Below the pieces are notes generated by a model, which worked only from the letters and a program-made list of their open reading frames with translations, had not been told where the DNA came from and did not search any database. The translations under genes were made by a program, and so were the position numbers. 63,109 bases of DNA from Muribaculaceae bacterium (lineage in GTDB: Bacteria > Bacteroidota > Bacteroidia > Bacteroidales > Muribaculaceae), in contig JAGCCU010000080.1 in assembly GCA_017651515.1 (NCBI GenBank), positions 1-63,109 on the forward strand. Direction: 5' to 3'. This document shows positions 25,865 to 35,664 of the stretch, one piece after another (the first letter of the stretch is position 1; every line of letters starts with the position of its first letter).

Positions 25865-27073
25865 ATGAGTAAACTTAATCCGACCTTAAAACTGGAAAAA
25901 CAACTGGGCGCACAAATCTACAATGCCTTGCAGGGACCTGTAGTGGAAGACGTGCTGCGCAAAACCCGCATATCGAGCAGCGACGCCTACTGGCGCAGCA
26001 GCATGGAAGGCCATAGCCTGAAGGTGCAGAAGGAACTGCTTCCCGATATGTACAAGTTGTGCCAAAAGGTGAAGAAACGCTTGAAATTTGAAGACCCTGT
26101 TGATTTTTATATTACCGGTGATTCGGATGTCAACGCATTTTCATTGGCAGCCGAGGAAAAAGGCGAACCTCACATCGTGAACATCAACTCGGGTCTCTTT
26201 GACCTGATGACCGAAGCCGAACTGTGTTTCGTCATTGGGCATGAGTTGGGACACCTTATCAACAAAGATACAGCACTCACTAGACTGATTAATTTCGTGT
26301 TTCCACCCGAAGCTGCGGTGCCGGTGACATTGCAGTATAAGATAAGACTGCATGAGCAACTGGCCGAGCTGGTCGCCGACCGATACGGGTATATGGCTAC
26401 CAGAGATCTGGGCGTATGCGTAACCGCTTTCTTCAAGATGGCATCGGGCCTTGACCTTGCCAAGATGAACGTGAGCATCGACGCCCTGATTGCCGACAAC
26501 ACTCGCCGACTGCAATACTTCCTCAAGGATCGTGGCATCAGCAGGTCGTCGCATCCGGTGAATCCAATCAGAGTGCAGGCGCTCAATCTTTTTGCCACCT
26601 GCGATACCCAGAAAGAACTTCAGAAAGGCATGGACGAACTCATCTCCATACTGCTGAAAGTGGGCGATACGGAACTCGATGAGCATATGGCACGCTTCAT
26701 CGCTTCGGCCGGACTTATTGTGGCTCACAGTGACCAAACGGTGAGTAAAGACGAGGTGAATCAAATCATAGAGACGCTGGCTGCTCTCAAGATATTCCCG
26801 AGGAAGTATCTCGAAGAAATAGCGAGCGGAAATGTCGCTAAGACTTTCAATGAGTCGGTAGAAGGTATTCTCAACATCAATCCTGGTCTGCGGATGGGTA
26901 TGTTGGAATACATGATCCACATAGTTCTCAGCGACAAGATAATCGCTAATCCCGAACTTGATTTGCTCTATAAGTTTGGCGAGAGCATCAACCTGAGCGA
27001 GCGTGAAGTGGCAGAAGCCATTGCCGTGTCGATACAGAAGAACTACATGCCCAGTCTGGAGTCAATCTGCTGA
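25865..27073 (+). CDS. M48-family metallopeptidase-like protein
   Basis: About 402 aa from the ATG at 25865; a TTG further upstream is possible but less likely. The zinc motif is FVIGHELGHLINKD with H126-E-L-G-H130, and ELVADRYGYMA about 40 residues later supplies the third zinc ligand, as in M48 peptidases. There is no signal peptide and no clear membrane segment, so it seems cytoplasmic. The C-terminal 130 residues (from about EHMARFIASAGLIVAHSDQT) are helical and resemble TerB-like domains. The substrate is unknown. It follows the patatin gene by 78 nt and may be co-transcribed with it. Confidence 0.75.
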   Translation: MSKLNPTLKLEKQLGAQIYNALQGPVVEDVLRKTRISSSDAYWRSSMEGHSLKVQKELLPDMYKLCQKVKKRLKFEDPVDFYITGDSDVNAFSLAAEEKGEPHIVNINSGLFDLMTEAELCFVIGHELGHLINKDTALTRLINFVFPPEAAVPVTLQYKIRLHEQLAELVADRYGYMATRDLGVCVTAFFKMASGLDLAKMNVSIDALIADNTRRLQYFLKDRGISRSSHPVNPIRVQALNLFATCDTQKELQKGMDELISILLKVGDTELDEHMARFIASAGLIVAHSDQTVSKDEVNQIIETLAALKIFPRKYLEEIASGNVAKTFNESVEGILNINPGLRMGMLEYMIHIVLSDKIIANPELDLLYKFGESINLSEREVAEAIAVSIQKNYMPSLESIC

Positions 27074-27186
27074 AAAATAAGCTACTTTCATATTATGTCA
27101 GCCAAGAGCTTTATGCATCTTGGCTGATTTTTGTTTTGGCTTTTTTCTACTTCCAATGTGGTTTCGTATTTTTATAAGAGAAAAAG

Positions 27187-27218
27187 TTTGTCCAAGCTAA
27201 AAATAAGTAGTACTTTTG
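27187..27218 (+). promoter_or_regulatory. Promoter of korAB
   Basis: TTTG (27187-27190), 20 nt, TACTTTTG (27211-27218). The expected start is near 27225, about 38 nt before the korA ATG. Confidence 0.75.
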
Positions 27219-27262
27219 CAGCCGATTTTTGGCAAAAATATCTCAAATCTAACTAATTAGTA

Positions 27263-29113
27263 ATGGAAGAAAAAGCTAAAGTCCAGTTCAGGCAGAGCAT
27301 CGTCGTGCGCTTCTCAGGAGACAGTGGCGATGGCATGCAACTTGCTGGCAACATCTTCTCGAATGTGAGCGCCGGGCTTGGCGACCGCATCTCCACATTC
27401 CCCGACTATCCAGCCGAAGTGCGAGCTCCTCAAGGCTCGCTGGGCGGTGTGTCTGGTTTCCAAGTTCATATTGGTCATGGTGTGCACACACCTGGCGATG
27501 AGTGCGACGTTCTGGTGGCGATGAACCCCGCTGCGTTGAAGCAGAATGCCCAGTTCCTACGCAAGAACGGTGCAGCTATTGTCGATATCGACACTTTCAC
27601 CCAGTCAGGTCTGGACAAGGCGCTTTACACTACTACTGAACCTTACGAAGAACTCGGTATGACCGCTCAGGTCATTGAGGCACCAATCACGACCATGGTG
27701 AAAGAGGCTCTCAAGGATACCGGCATGGACCTGAAGGCTCAGATGAAATGTCGCAACATGTTTGCGCTCGGTCTGGTGTGCTGGCTGTTCAACCGTCCGA
27801 TGGAAGCACCGCTGAAATTCCTTAAAGCCAAGTTTGCCGACAAGCCCGAGGTTTATGCTGCTAACGAGCTCGTTATCAAGGGCGGCTATAACTATGGCCA
27901 CAACATACATGCTACTGTGTCAACGTACCGCATCCAGAGTGATGATGTGCGCCCCGGCACTTATACTGACGTAACAGGCAACAAAGCTACTGCTTGGGGA
28001 CTTATCAAGGCCTCGGAGATGAGCGGTCGTCCATTGGTCCTTGGGTCTTACCCGATTACTCCTGCCACCGATATCCTTCACGAACTGGCTAAGCGCCGCG
28101 ACCTTGGCGTCAAGGCTATCCAGATGGAGGACGAGATTGGCGGCATCTGTTCGGCAATAGGAGCAGCCTTTGCCGGTCACCTTGCCGTTACTACCACATC
28201 CGGTCCTGGCCTGGCTCTCAAGAGCGAAGCCCTCGGTCTTGCCGTGATGGCTGAATTGCCTTTGGTGCTGGTTGACGTGCAGCGTGGAGGACCTTCTACC
28301 GGCTTGCCTACGAAGACTGAACAGACCGACCTGCAACAGGCTCTTTATGGCCGCAGTGGTGAAAGTCCGCTGGTGGTTCTTGCTGCTGCATCACCCACCG
28401 ACTGCTTCAAGATGGCTTTCCAGGCAGCTCGCATTGCCATAGAGCACATGACTCCTGTCATTCTCCTTACCGATGCTTTCATTGCTAACGGTTCGTCGGC
28501 ATGGCGCATCCCCGAGGAAGGTGAATATCCAGTCATCAAGCCAAACTTCGTTCCCGAGGCAGTTAAGGCCACTTGGACTCCATTCATGCGTAATGCTTTA
28601 GGTATCCGTTACTGGGCTATTCCAGGCACTCCTGGTCTGGAGCATGTCGTAGGTGGTCTTGAGAAGGACTACAACACCGGCATCTTGAGTAACGACCCAA
28701 TCAACCATGCCCACATGGTGGAAACTCGCCGTATGAAGATTGCCAATATCGCCAATGTGATACCAGAGCTCAACCTGAAGGGCGATCCTACTGCCGACAC
28801 CATCATTTTGGGTTGGGGCAGTACTTATGGTCACATCCTTGATGCTGTAACGCGCCTCAATGCCGACGGCTTCAAGATTGCAATGACGCATCTGCGTTAC
28901 ATCAACCCATTGCCCAAGAACACTGCCGAGTTGCTCAGCCGTTTCAAGACAGTGATTGTTGCAGAGCTCAATACTGGTCAGATGGCAAGCTACCTGCAGA
29001 GTAAAATACCTAACCTGAATATCTGCCACATCAACAAGGTACAAGGCCAGCCGTTCATGGTTCAAGAGATAGTTGACGGAGTGAAGAACATCATGATGGA
29101 GGAGGAACTATAA
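27263..29113 (+). CDS. korA: 2-oxoacid:ferredoxin oxidoreductase alpha (fused gamma-alpha) subunit
   Basis: A 616-aa subunit that, with KorB, converts 2-oxoglutarate and CoA to succinyl-CoA (or the reverse) using ferredoxin. The N-terminal gamma domain (about 10-190) begins VVRFSGDSGDGMQLAGNIF. The alpha domain follows, with GSYPITPATDILHEL and the EDEIGGICSAIGAAFAG segment near residue 290. The gamma-alpha fusion and length fit KorA of Bacteroidota. korB starts within its stop codon (TAATG). Confidence 0.93.
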   Translation: MEEKAKVQFRQSIVVRFSGDSGDGMQLAGNIFSNVSAGLGDRISTFPDYPAEVRAPQGSLGGVSGFQVHIGHGVHTPGDECDVLVAMNPAALKQNAQFLRKNGAAIVDIDTFTQSGLDKALYTTTEPYEELGMTAQVIEAPITTMVKEALKDTGMDLKAQMKCRNMFALGLVCWLFNRPMEAPLKFLKAKFADKPEVYAANELVIKGGYNYGHNIHATVSTYRIQSDDVRPGTYTDVTGNKATAWGLIKASEMSGRPLVLGSYPITPATDILHELAKRRDLGVKAIQMEDEIGGICSAIGAAFAGHLAVTTTSGPGLALKSEALGLAVMAELPLVLVDVQRGGPSTGLPTKTEQTDLQQALYGRSGESPLVVLAAASPTDCFKMAFQAARIAIEHMTPVILLTDAFIANGSSAWRIPEEGEYPVIKPNFVPEAVKATWTPFMRNALGIRYWAIPGTPGLEHVVGGLEKDYNTGILSNDPINHAHMVETRRMKIANIANVIPELNLKGDPTADTIILGWGSTYGHILDAVTRLNADGFKIAMTHLRYINPLPKNTAELLSRFKTVIVAELNTGQMASYLQSKIPNLNICHINKVQGQPFMVQEIVDGVKNIMMEEEL

Positions 29114-30138
29114 TGGAAAAGAATACAAACCCTCAGACACACAAACCATTAGACTATAAGAACAATCAACCTATTCGTTGGTGTCCCGGTTGCGGAGACC
29201 ATGCCGTTCTTAACGTGCTGCTCAAGGCAATGTCGGCATTGGATATTCCTCCTGAGAAGACTGCCGTCATATCCGGTATTGGCTGCAGCTCACGTTTGCC
29301 ATACTACACAAAAACCTACGCTTTCCACACAATTCATGGTCGTGGTGGAGCAGTAGCCACTGGGTTCAAGACTGCCAATCCTGAGATGACCGTATGGCAG
29401 ATTTCCGGTGATGGCGATTGTCTGGCAATAGGTGGCAACCACTTTATCCATGAGGTGCGCCGTAACATCGACGTTAATCTGCTGTTGCTCAACAACCGCA
29501 TCTATGGTCTTACCAAGGGACAGTTTTCTCCTACCAGTGCTCGTGGTTTCAAGTCGAAGTCATCACCCTATGGCACTACCGAGGACCCGTTTGTTCCTGC
29601 CGAACTCGCTTTCGGTGCCCGCGGAACGTTCTTTGCCCGCAGCCTCGACGTAGAGCTTGGAATCAGTCAGGAAGTGATGATGGCAGCCGCCAATCACAAA
29701 GGCTGCTCGGTAGTTGAGATTCTGCAGAACTGCATGATTTTCAACAATGGTATCCACAGCTATATTACTGAGCGCGAGACACGTCCTGATCGCACCATAC
29801 ACCTCGTTCATGGTGAGAAGATGATTTTCGGTACAGATCGTAATCGCGGAATCGTTCAGGATGGCTTCGGTCTGAAGGCTGTGACCATCGGCGAAGACGG
29901 CTATACGATGGACGATGTCCTTGTGCATGACGCGCATTGTGAGAAATCGTTCGTTCATCAGATGCTTGCCATGATGGATGGCACCGACCTTCCTGTGGCA
30001 TTTGGCGTAATCCGTGACGTTGAAGCGCCGTCATACGAGACTGCCGTTGCCGAGCAGGTAGAGGAGGCCAAGGCATTGCATGGCTTTACTTGTCTGCGCG
30101 ACGTGGTGATGTCTGGCGATACTTGGCAGGTGGAGTAA
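29113..30138 (+). CDS. korB: 2-oxoacid:ferredoxin oxidoreductase beta subunit
   Basis: A 341-aa thiamine-diphosphate subunit. WCPGCGDHAVLN (about 23-34) is the conserved N-terminal cysteine motif. ISGDGDCLAIGGNHFIHEVR with the NRIYGLTKGQFSPTS segment forms the TPP/Mg site. It overlaps korA by 1 nt and converges on rnpB, whose 3' end is 20 nt away. The substrate (2-oxoglutarate rather than pyruvate) is inferred from the two-subunit architecture. Confidence 0.92.
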   Translation: MEKNTNPQTHKPLDYKNNQPIRWCPGCGDHAVLNVLLKAMSALDIPPEKTAVISGIGCSSRLPYYTKTYAFHTIHGRGGAVATGFKTANPEMTVWQISGDGDCLAIGGNHFIHEVRRNIDVNLLLLNNRIYGLTKGQFSPTSARGFKSKSSPYGTTEDPFVPAELAFGARGTFFARSLDVELGISQEVMMAAANHKGCSVVEILQNCMIFNNGIHSYITERETRPDRTIHLVHGEKMIFGTDRNRGIVQDGFGLKAVTIGEDGYTMDDVLVHDAHCEKSFVHQMLAMMDGTDLPVAFGVIRDVEAPSYETAVAEQVEEAKALHGFTCLRDVVMSGDTWQVE

Positions 30139-30158
30139 TTGCTTGGTGATATAAAAAA

Positions 30159-30552
30159 GCAGTGGGACTGTAAGCCGGGTTATGTAGCAGGCAAGCCTGC
30201 CGTCTGTCATTTATCTGTCCAGAACATTGCTGTGCTGGTATATCGATTGCCGTGTAGGCAGTCGAAGTAGCGATCTACCCTCCGACGAGGACGAGCAGCC
30301 CTCATAAGTCGGTATACTTGATCTTGCAACTCACAGGAGATGCGGCACGCGATGTCGCCATCGCGTCCGGTGAGCTCTTACCTCACCTTTTCACCCTTGC
30401 TCTGGAGTCAAAAGACTTCAGGGCGGTTTTTTTCTGTCACCTTACCCCACAGTCACCCATGGCTTCCCGTTAGGAAATGTGATGCTCTGCGTTGCCCGGA
30501 CTTTCCTCTTGGCGGCCATTACAGCGTGCCAAGCGACAGACCGTCCCACTGC
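30159..30552 (-). ncRNA. rnpB: RNase P RNA (bacterial type A)
   Basis: Read on the minus strand, the RNA starts GCAGTGGGACGG and ends CAGTCCCACTGC, which pair as helix P1. The universally conserved GAGGAAAGTCCGGGC (30508-30494) lies near the 5' end and CGGCTTACAG (30177-30168) near the 3' end. A run of T follows the 3' end. The length of about 394 nt is normal. It is the catalytic RNA that matures tRNA 5' ends. Confidence 0.97.
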
Positions 30553-30567
30553 ATTTTTTTGAGACCA

Positions 30568-30575
30568 CAAAATTA
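30568..30575 (-). promoter_or_regulatory. -7 box of rnpB
   Basis: TAATTTTG on the minus strand, 15 nt before the inferred RNase P RNA 5' end. No clear -33 element is seen. Confidence 0.5.
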
Positions 30576-30649
30576 CTAATTAATTCATAATTCATAATTA
30601 CTATTCACAAAAAGATGAAGAATTATTTCGTGAATTGAGCATTTAATCA

Positions 30650-30657
30650 TAATTTTG
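30650..30657 (+). promoter_or_regulatory. -7 box of the repeat-protein pseudogene
   Basis: TAATTTTG, 30 nt before the ATG at 30688. The promoter has survived although the gene is interrupted. Confidence 0.45.
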
Positions 30658-30687
30658 CCTGTCACTAACTTTAATCTGATTAACGCC

Positions 30688-31152
30688 ATGCAAAGGTCCT
30701 TAATTCTAACCGTTCTTCTTCTGCTGATGTCAGTGCCGTCGGCTTTGGCGCAGGTTCACCTGTATCGCGGCAACAGTTCTTACAGGAGCGATATCCTCTA
30801 TACCTAGGACGGCCGTCATGTTTATCGCGGCAACAGTTCGTATAACAGTGACATCCTCGCTACATGGGACGGTCGGTATCTGTACCGTGGGCGTTCGAAC
30901 TATTCGAGCGACATCATTTATACCTGGGACGGCAGTCACCTCTATCGCGGTCGCTCGAACTATATGAGCGATATCCTCTATAGTTGGGACGGAAAGAGCC
31001 TTTATAGTGGCCGTTCTAATTATTCAAGTGACATCGTGGTGACTGTCATGAATGGTCGTGTGTATAAAGGTCGCAGTACCTATTCAAGCGACATTATGTG
31101 TCGCTACGAAGGACTTATCCCCATCCCTGTACTCGTCTTCATGCTACAGTAG
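30688..31152 (+). pseudogene. Secreted 20-residue-repeat protein, interrupted by a TAG codon
   Basis: Reading from the ATG at 30688 gives a signal peptide (RSLILTVLLLLMSVPSALAQ) and then six copies of a 20-residue repeat of the form YRGRSNYSSDIIYTWDGSHL. Codon 40 (30805-30807) is TAG exactly where the other well-kept copies have TGG (Trp). The frame is otherwise open to TAG at 31150-31152, giving 154 codons. The repeat resembles short beta-repeat (beta-flower-like) proteins, but I am not certain of the family. One point mutation explains the break, so it is a recent pseudogene or a sequencing or strain variant. Confidence 0.85.
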
Positions 31153-31223
31153 CAGCGTGCCACTAGATAATGCCAGCAATATGCGAGAACCAAGAGCCAA
31201 GAACTGAAAACTGAAGACTTGCG

Positions 31224-32348
31224 TCACCACATGAGGTGGCGGATGATGTTGTCGCTGGTCATTATTCCGTCTTGGGTGAGGTGGAGGTGTTGCTCATCGA
31301 GAGCAAGGAGTCCTGCTTCGATGAATTGCTGGGCTTGCTGCATGAGATGGTTCATTGTATCGTTGCCGAATCGTTGAGAGATCATGTTCAGGTTGATGCC
31401 TTGTGCCGTGCGGAGCTGTACCATGACGGTCTCATCGTATTTCTCGTCGTCGGTGATGTTTTCTATTTCGCAAGGCAGCGTGTGCAACTCGATGGCCTTT
31501 GTGTATTTCGTGAGACTGGCAGGATTATATCGCCTGAAGTTGCAGTCGTAACTATGCGCTGCTGCGCCGAGTCCGAGGTAGGACGTGTCGTTCCAGTAGG
31601 AAGAGTTGTGCCGGGACCTGTACCCTGGGAGTGCGAAATTGGAGATTTCGTAATGCTCGTAGCCGGCTTGTCGCAGGTTCTCAATGAGAAGCCTGTACAT
31701 GGCGATGCTGGTTTCTTCGTCGGTTTCAATGATTTCGCCTCGTTCGCGCTGTTGCCAGAGTGGTGTTCCTTGTTCGTAACTGAATGCGTAGGCCGAGATG
31801 TGCTCGGGACGCAGTTCGAGAGCCTGCGCAAGTGACTGTTGCCAAGAGTGGAGCGTCTGTCCTGGCAATCCATAGATGAGATCGATGCTAAGATTCGTGA
31901 TTCCCGCTTGCCTGATGGCATTTACAGCTTCAATAGCCTGTCTGGCATCGTGGCGGCGTCCTATGGCGTGTAGCTCGTCATCGTTGAAACTCTGGATGCC
32001 CATGCTGATGCGGTTGACGCCTATTTCGCGCAGTGCCTGTATGTAGCGAGCATTGACATCGTCAGGGTTGACCTCAACGGTGAATTCTTCCACATCATCA
32101 AGGTGGATTATTTTGCTTAAGCCTTGAATCAAGTGTGCCAACTGACTGGATGATGGTTGCGATGGCGTGCCTCCTCCCACATAAACAGTCTGAACGGTCT
32201 TGCCATTCAGTTCATGAGCCCGCATGGCGGCTTCGACCAACAGAGCCTGTATGTAACTGTCGGGTTCTGCCACGCCCACCGTTGAGTAGAAGTCGCAGTA
32301 GGTGCAGCGTCGTGCGCAGAAAGGTATGTGGATATAAATGCCGGCCAT
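31224..32348 (-). CDS. hemW: HemW-like radical SAM protein (heme chaperone)
   Basis: About 374 aa from the MAGIYIHIPFC start; an ATG 9 nt upstream is equally open. The radical SAM cluster motif is CARRCTYC (CxxxCxxC) near residues 11-18. VYVGGGTPSQPSSSQL is the SAM-binding GGGTP element, and the NRISMGIQSF, YGLPGQT and SAYAFSYEQGTPL segments are typical of HemW. HemW inserts heme into proteins. It is often mislabelled coproporphyrinogen dehydrogenase because it resembles HemN. Confidence 0.9.
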   Translation of the reverse strand: MAGIYIHIPFCARRCTYCDFYSTVGVAEPDSYIQALLVEAAMRAHELNGKTVQTVYVGGGTPSQPSSSQLAHLIQGLSKIIHLDDVEEFTVEVNPDDVNARYIQALREIGVNRISMGIQSFNDDELHAIGRRHDARQAIEAVNAIRQAGITNLSIDLIYGLPGQTLHSWQQSLAQALELRPEHISAYAFSYEQGTPLWQQRERGEIIETDEETSIAMYRLLIENLRQAGYEHYEISNFALPGYRSRHNSSYWNDTSYLGLGAAAHSYDCNFRRYNPASLTKYTKAIELHTLPCEIENITDDEKYDETVMVQLRTAQGINLNMISQRFGNDTMNHLMQQAQQFIEAGLLALDEQHLHLTQDGIMTSDNIIRHLMW

Positions 32349-32529
32349 TTTATGCATTCACTTTTTTCTTGTTGGAATTACCCTGCTAAATTACTGCTTT
32401 TTGCCGACACAAAACATCTCTTGAAGAAAAATCTTGACCATGTTAGCTTGGCTGTTATTGCTTTTGGACGCATTGACTTGTGTATTAGTAATTTGTTTAT
32501 TTGGTTTAACATTTTTTAAGGGACTGCGG

Positions 32530-32560
32530 TTTGAAAATAAAAAATATATGATTAAATTTG
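32530..32560 (+). promoter_or_regulatory. Promoter of the MG2/plug-like gene
   Basis: TTTG (32530-32533), 19 nt, TAAATTTG (32553-32560). The predicted start near 32567 excludes the upstream in-frame ATG at 32558 and supports a start at 32585 or 32588. Confidence 0.75.
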
Positions 32561-32584
32561 TACCGTTACTATAATGTTGCAATA

Positions 32585-35347
32585 ATGATGAGGCGTTTTG
32601 GGCTATTGATTTTATTTGCACTTGTCTGTATGCTTACCAGTGCGCAGGTTGCCGACACTGTGAGTGCACGGCTGGACTACCAGCGATGGATTTTTCCGCA
32701 AGAGAAAATCCACGTCACCACCGACAAACCATATTATACTGCAGGAGATACTATCTGGATGCGTGTTTTTGTCATCGATGCCGCTAATCATCAGCCCGTT
32801 CATACCAGCCGGTTCGTGTATGTAGAACTGCGTCCGCCAGGTGGTGCAACCCCCGATTCGGTCACGTTGCGAGTGAAACTGCGAGAGCAGGATGGCATAT
32901 TCAAGGGCTATTTGCCGCTGGAAGAACATTTGGCCGAAGGAGATTATACGCTGGCTGCCTACACGATGTTTATGCAAAGCCTTGACGATGCTTATTTCTT
33001 TAAACGGAGAATTCCTGTGGTAAGTCCCTATGCAATGCAGCGTCATATTGATTATAAGATGAAGTGGGAGAAGCGTGAGCCTAGCCCAAAATTGAATGTA
33101 ACGCTTAAATATAGTGATGCGATTACAGGCGAAGACATGAGTTTCCATGAATTGCAGTTCAGAATAGATGACGGATTTGTATATCAACGATTTAATAAAA
33201 AAGGAGAAGTGCATTTCACACTAAGTGGGAAAGAGGCTCGTGGCCGTGTGATAAAAGTGAATTTCGATGGCTATGAAAAACTTATTCCTATTCCTCGTGA
33301 CGATAGCGACTATGAAGTGTCATTTTATCCCGAAGGAGGCTACTTGGTACCAGGGGTGCCTTGTAAAACGGCATTCAAGGCATTGGCCGTCGATGGAATG
33401 CCCCGTGATGTGACCGGCCGTGTGATTGACGAACAGAATCGAGAAGTGGCAACCGTCACCACAGCTCACGACGGAATGGGGCAGTTTGTGTTTTCGCCCG
33501 AAACGGGACACACTTATACGGCTCATGTGAGCGACAGTTCCGGGCTCGTGAAATCGTTTGTGTTGCCACATGTGAATCAAGTCGCCGCCATAGTACAGGC
33601 CGAGCAATATCCATCTGGCAAATGGCGATTGACGACTGCCGGACAAGTGCCTGCGGGTGCGACTATTGTATTGCAGCAACGCGGCGTGATGGTGAGTGCT
33701 GCCAGCGACTCGTTGATTATAGACGAAGGAGCATTACAGCCAGGCGTTACCGAGTCGTTGCTTGTGGATGCTGATTATAATGTGTTAAGCCGCAGGTTGC
33801 TATTCGTGAAAGGCGAAAGTGGCGGACATATATCATTCATAGTTCCTGAACATGTGTCTCATAGGCAGCATGTGGAAACATCTCTCATTTTTGATGGTTT
33901 TAATGTGCCGCAAGGCGACTATGCTGTATCGGTCACTGATGATGCAAGCATCGTTCGGGATTCTACAACCAATATACTGACACAATTACTGCTGCAAAGT
34001 GAATTGAAAGGACATATCGGTAATCCTGCTTACTATTTCGGTGATGACCCAAATAGTACGGCTCACCTAGACTTGCTTATGCTCACACATGGCTGGACGC
34101 GCTACGATATCCCTCAAGTGGTGAACGGTGTCATGACTGAGCCCAGCTACCCCATAGAGGTGGGACAGGCCATAACCGGCAGGGTGCTTAGCGAATGGCG
34201 AAAGAAACCATTGGCCGAGGCCATAGTGAATGTTATTGCACCTAAGATAGGGTGGGCCGATGTGGCCACTACTAATCAAGACGGATATTTTAGTATAGAG
34301 ATATCTTCTCTGCCCGATAGTGTGCAGTGTGTACTTCAGGCCTTTAACAAAAAAGGCAAACGAGAGTACCGCCTGCTCATTGATCCTGAAGAGTTCCCTA
34401 AAATAGAGCCCTTATACACACTATCCTTACTGGGTGAGCCGGCCGAAACTCAATTTACTGCATATGTGAGCAATGAACGCAGCCGAATCTTGTCGAGTGG
34501 CGACATGCGGAACATAATGCTTAGCGAGATTGTGGTATTGAGCAAGAGAAGACATCGTGATCCTTTTGAGGTATTAGCTTCTAGATCGTTTGATGAAGTG
34601 AGTTTTAAGCGAGATGGAATCACTAACATTGAACAAGCCTTGCGTAATATTCCTGGCATTTGGATTTCTAATGGATATATACGTAGTTTGCGCAGCCGCG
34701 ATCAAAATAATCCCACTGGTCATATGATTCCAATTTTTGTAAATTCAGACTTCGGCGTGAATCCTGTGGGAACTACAGTCGCTAGTGCTACTGCTATCCC
34801 TGGCCCAAATACTAGTATTGCTACTACTAGAACACTCTCTTATGCGACGAGTGATGAACCTGTCGCTCAGCCACCCCCATCGTCCACAAGCTTATTCGAA
34901 ATTGGAAATTTGACTGAAGCTGAAAACATGATAGGTTCGTTTCAAGACATCAAGCGAATTGATTACATTCCACCTGGTATCGCTGCTTTCCTAAGCTCGG
35001 AGAGTTCACTATATGGCGCCATCATAATCACCACGAAGTCAGGACTGGATAGATCTAAGAGTCATAAAAATCTGGATTTGAATTTCATTACGCCTCTTGG
35101 ATATCAGCAACCTGTTGAGTGTTACAACCAGAGATATGACAATGGTGATGATGCCGGTATTGCCTTAGGCATGGATCAGCGTAATTTGCTTTATTGGAAT
35201 CCCAGTGTGAAAATTGATTCTACTGGCAAATCGGGGTTTGACTTTTATGTCAACGATGTGGTTGATACCAGCTATAGCATAAACATTGAAGGTTTGACTG
35301 ATGATGGCGAAATCATCTTCAAACGTCAACGTATTGTAAAAAAATAA
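32585..35347 (+). CDS. Large secreted MG2-like protein with TonB-plug-like segment
   Basis: About 920 aa with a signal peptide (RRFGLLILFALVCMLTSAQ). The N-terminal part (EKIHVTTDKPYYTAGDTIW, about 37-55) is a macroglobulin MG2-type domain, and further beta-sandwich domains follow. A carboxypeptidase-regulatory-like repeat (ITGRVLSEWRKKPLAEAIV) lies near residue 540. From about residue 680, ITNIEQALRNIPGIWI and IKRIDYIPPG to YGAIIITTKSG resemble the plug domain of TonB-dependent receptors, but no 22-strand barrel follows. A Ser/Thr/Pro-rich insert (PPPSSTS) splits the plug. Similar proteins are common in Bacteroidota; the function is unknown and the cell envelope is the likely site. Confidence 0.7.
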   Translation: MMRRFGLLILFALVCMLTSAQVADTVSARLDYQRWIFPQEKIHVTTDKPYYTAGDTIWMRVFVIDAANHQPVHTSRFVYVELRPPGGATPDSVTLRVKLREQDGIFKGYLPLEEHLAEGDYTLAAYTMFMQSLDDAYFFKRRIPVVSPYAMQRHIDYKMKWEKREPSPKLNVTLKYSDAITGEDMSFHELQFRIDDGFVYQRFNKKGEVHFTLSGKEARGRVIKVNFDGYEKLIPIPRDDSDYEVSFYPEGGYLVPGVPCKTAFKALAVDGMPRDVTGRVIDEQNREVATVTTAHDGMGQFVFSPETGHTYTAHVSDSSGLVKSFVLPHVNQVAAIVQAEQYPSGKWRLTTAGQVPAGATIVLQQRGVMVSAASDSLIIDEGALQPGVTESLLVDADYNVLSRRLLFVKGESGGHISFIVPEHVSHRQHVETSLIFDGFNVPQGDYAVSVTDDASIVRDSTTNILTQLLLQSELKGHIGNPAYYFGDDPNSTAHLDLLMLTHGWTRYDIPQVVNGVMTEPSYPIEVGQAITGRVLSEWRKKPLAEAIVNVIAPKIGWADVATTNQDGYFSIEISSLPDSVQCVLQAFNKKGKREYRLLIDPEEFPKIEPLYTLSLLGEPAETQFTAYVSNERSRILSSGDMRNIMLSEIVVLSKRRHRDPFEVLASRSFDEVSFKRDGITNIEQALRNIPGIWISNGYIRSLRSRDQNNPTGHMIPIFVNSDFGVNPVGTTVASATAIPGPNTSIATTRTLSYATSDEPVAQPPPSSTSLFEIGNLTEAENMIGSFQDIKRIDYIPPGIAAFLSSESSLYGAIIITTKSGLDRSKSHKNLDLNFITPLGYQQPVECYNQRYDNGDDAGIALGMDQRNLLYWNPSVKIDSTGKSGFDFYVNDVVDTSYSINIEGLTDDGEIIFKRQRIVKK

Positions 35348-35664
35348 TGCAGTTAGTATTATAGGTGTTTGCTATCTATTTATAGTAATATAGAATTTTC
35401 AGTTATTGGTTGATGACACTGTTTTTTGTATTGTTTAGATTTAATAAGTCTGTTCTGTATGCGTTAGAAAAGCTTTAGGCCTTTGTAGTGGAATAGTTAG
35501 AAAAATATAAATTATGCGTTATTGTTGAGAAAGATAACGCAGGTTTCGTAAAAAAGTACTAATTTTGTAGGCTAATAAAAAGACACTTGCCGATTCAGCG
35601 AGTGAGTGTTTTTTGTGGCAATGGCTAAGAATAAATAATTCAATATATTATAATTTACTGATAA
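35348..35664. other. Intergenic region upstream of the EF-G paralog, 317 bp
   Basis: This AT-rich stretch contains a TAATTTTG -7-like box (35560-35567) about 98 nt before the fusA2 ATG, without a clear -33 TTTG. The long leader could carry post-transcriptional control, but I see no recognisable riboswitch. No gene is present. Confidence 0.5.

Noticed and set aside
26141-26920. 259-aa minus-strand frame
   Set aside because: Shadow of the M48-like gene; no domain, no promoter.
30805-30807. TAG as a recoded sense codon
   Set aside because: Other features and genes give no sign of an alternative genetic code, and TAG also ends this same frame; a point mutation is simpler.
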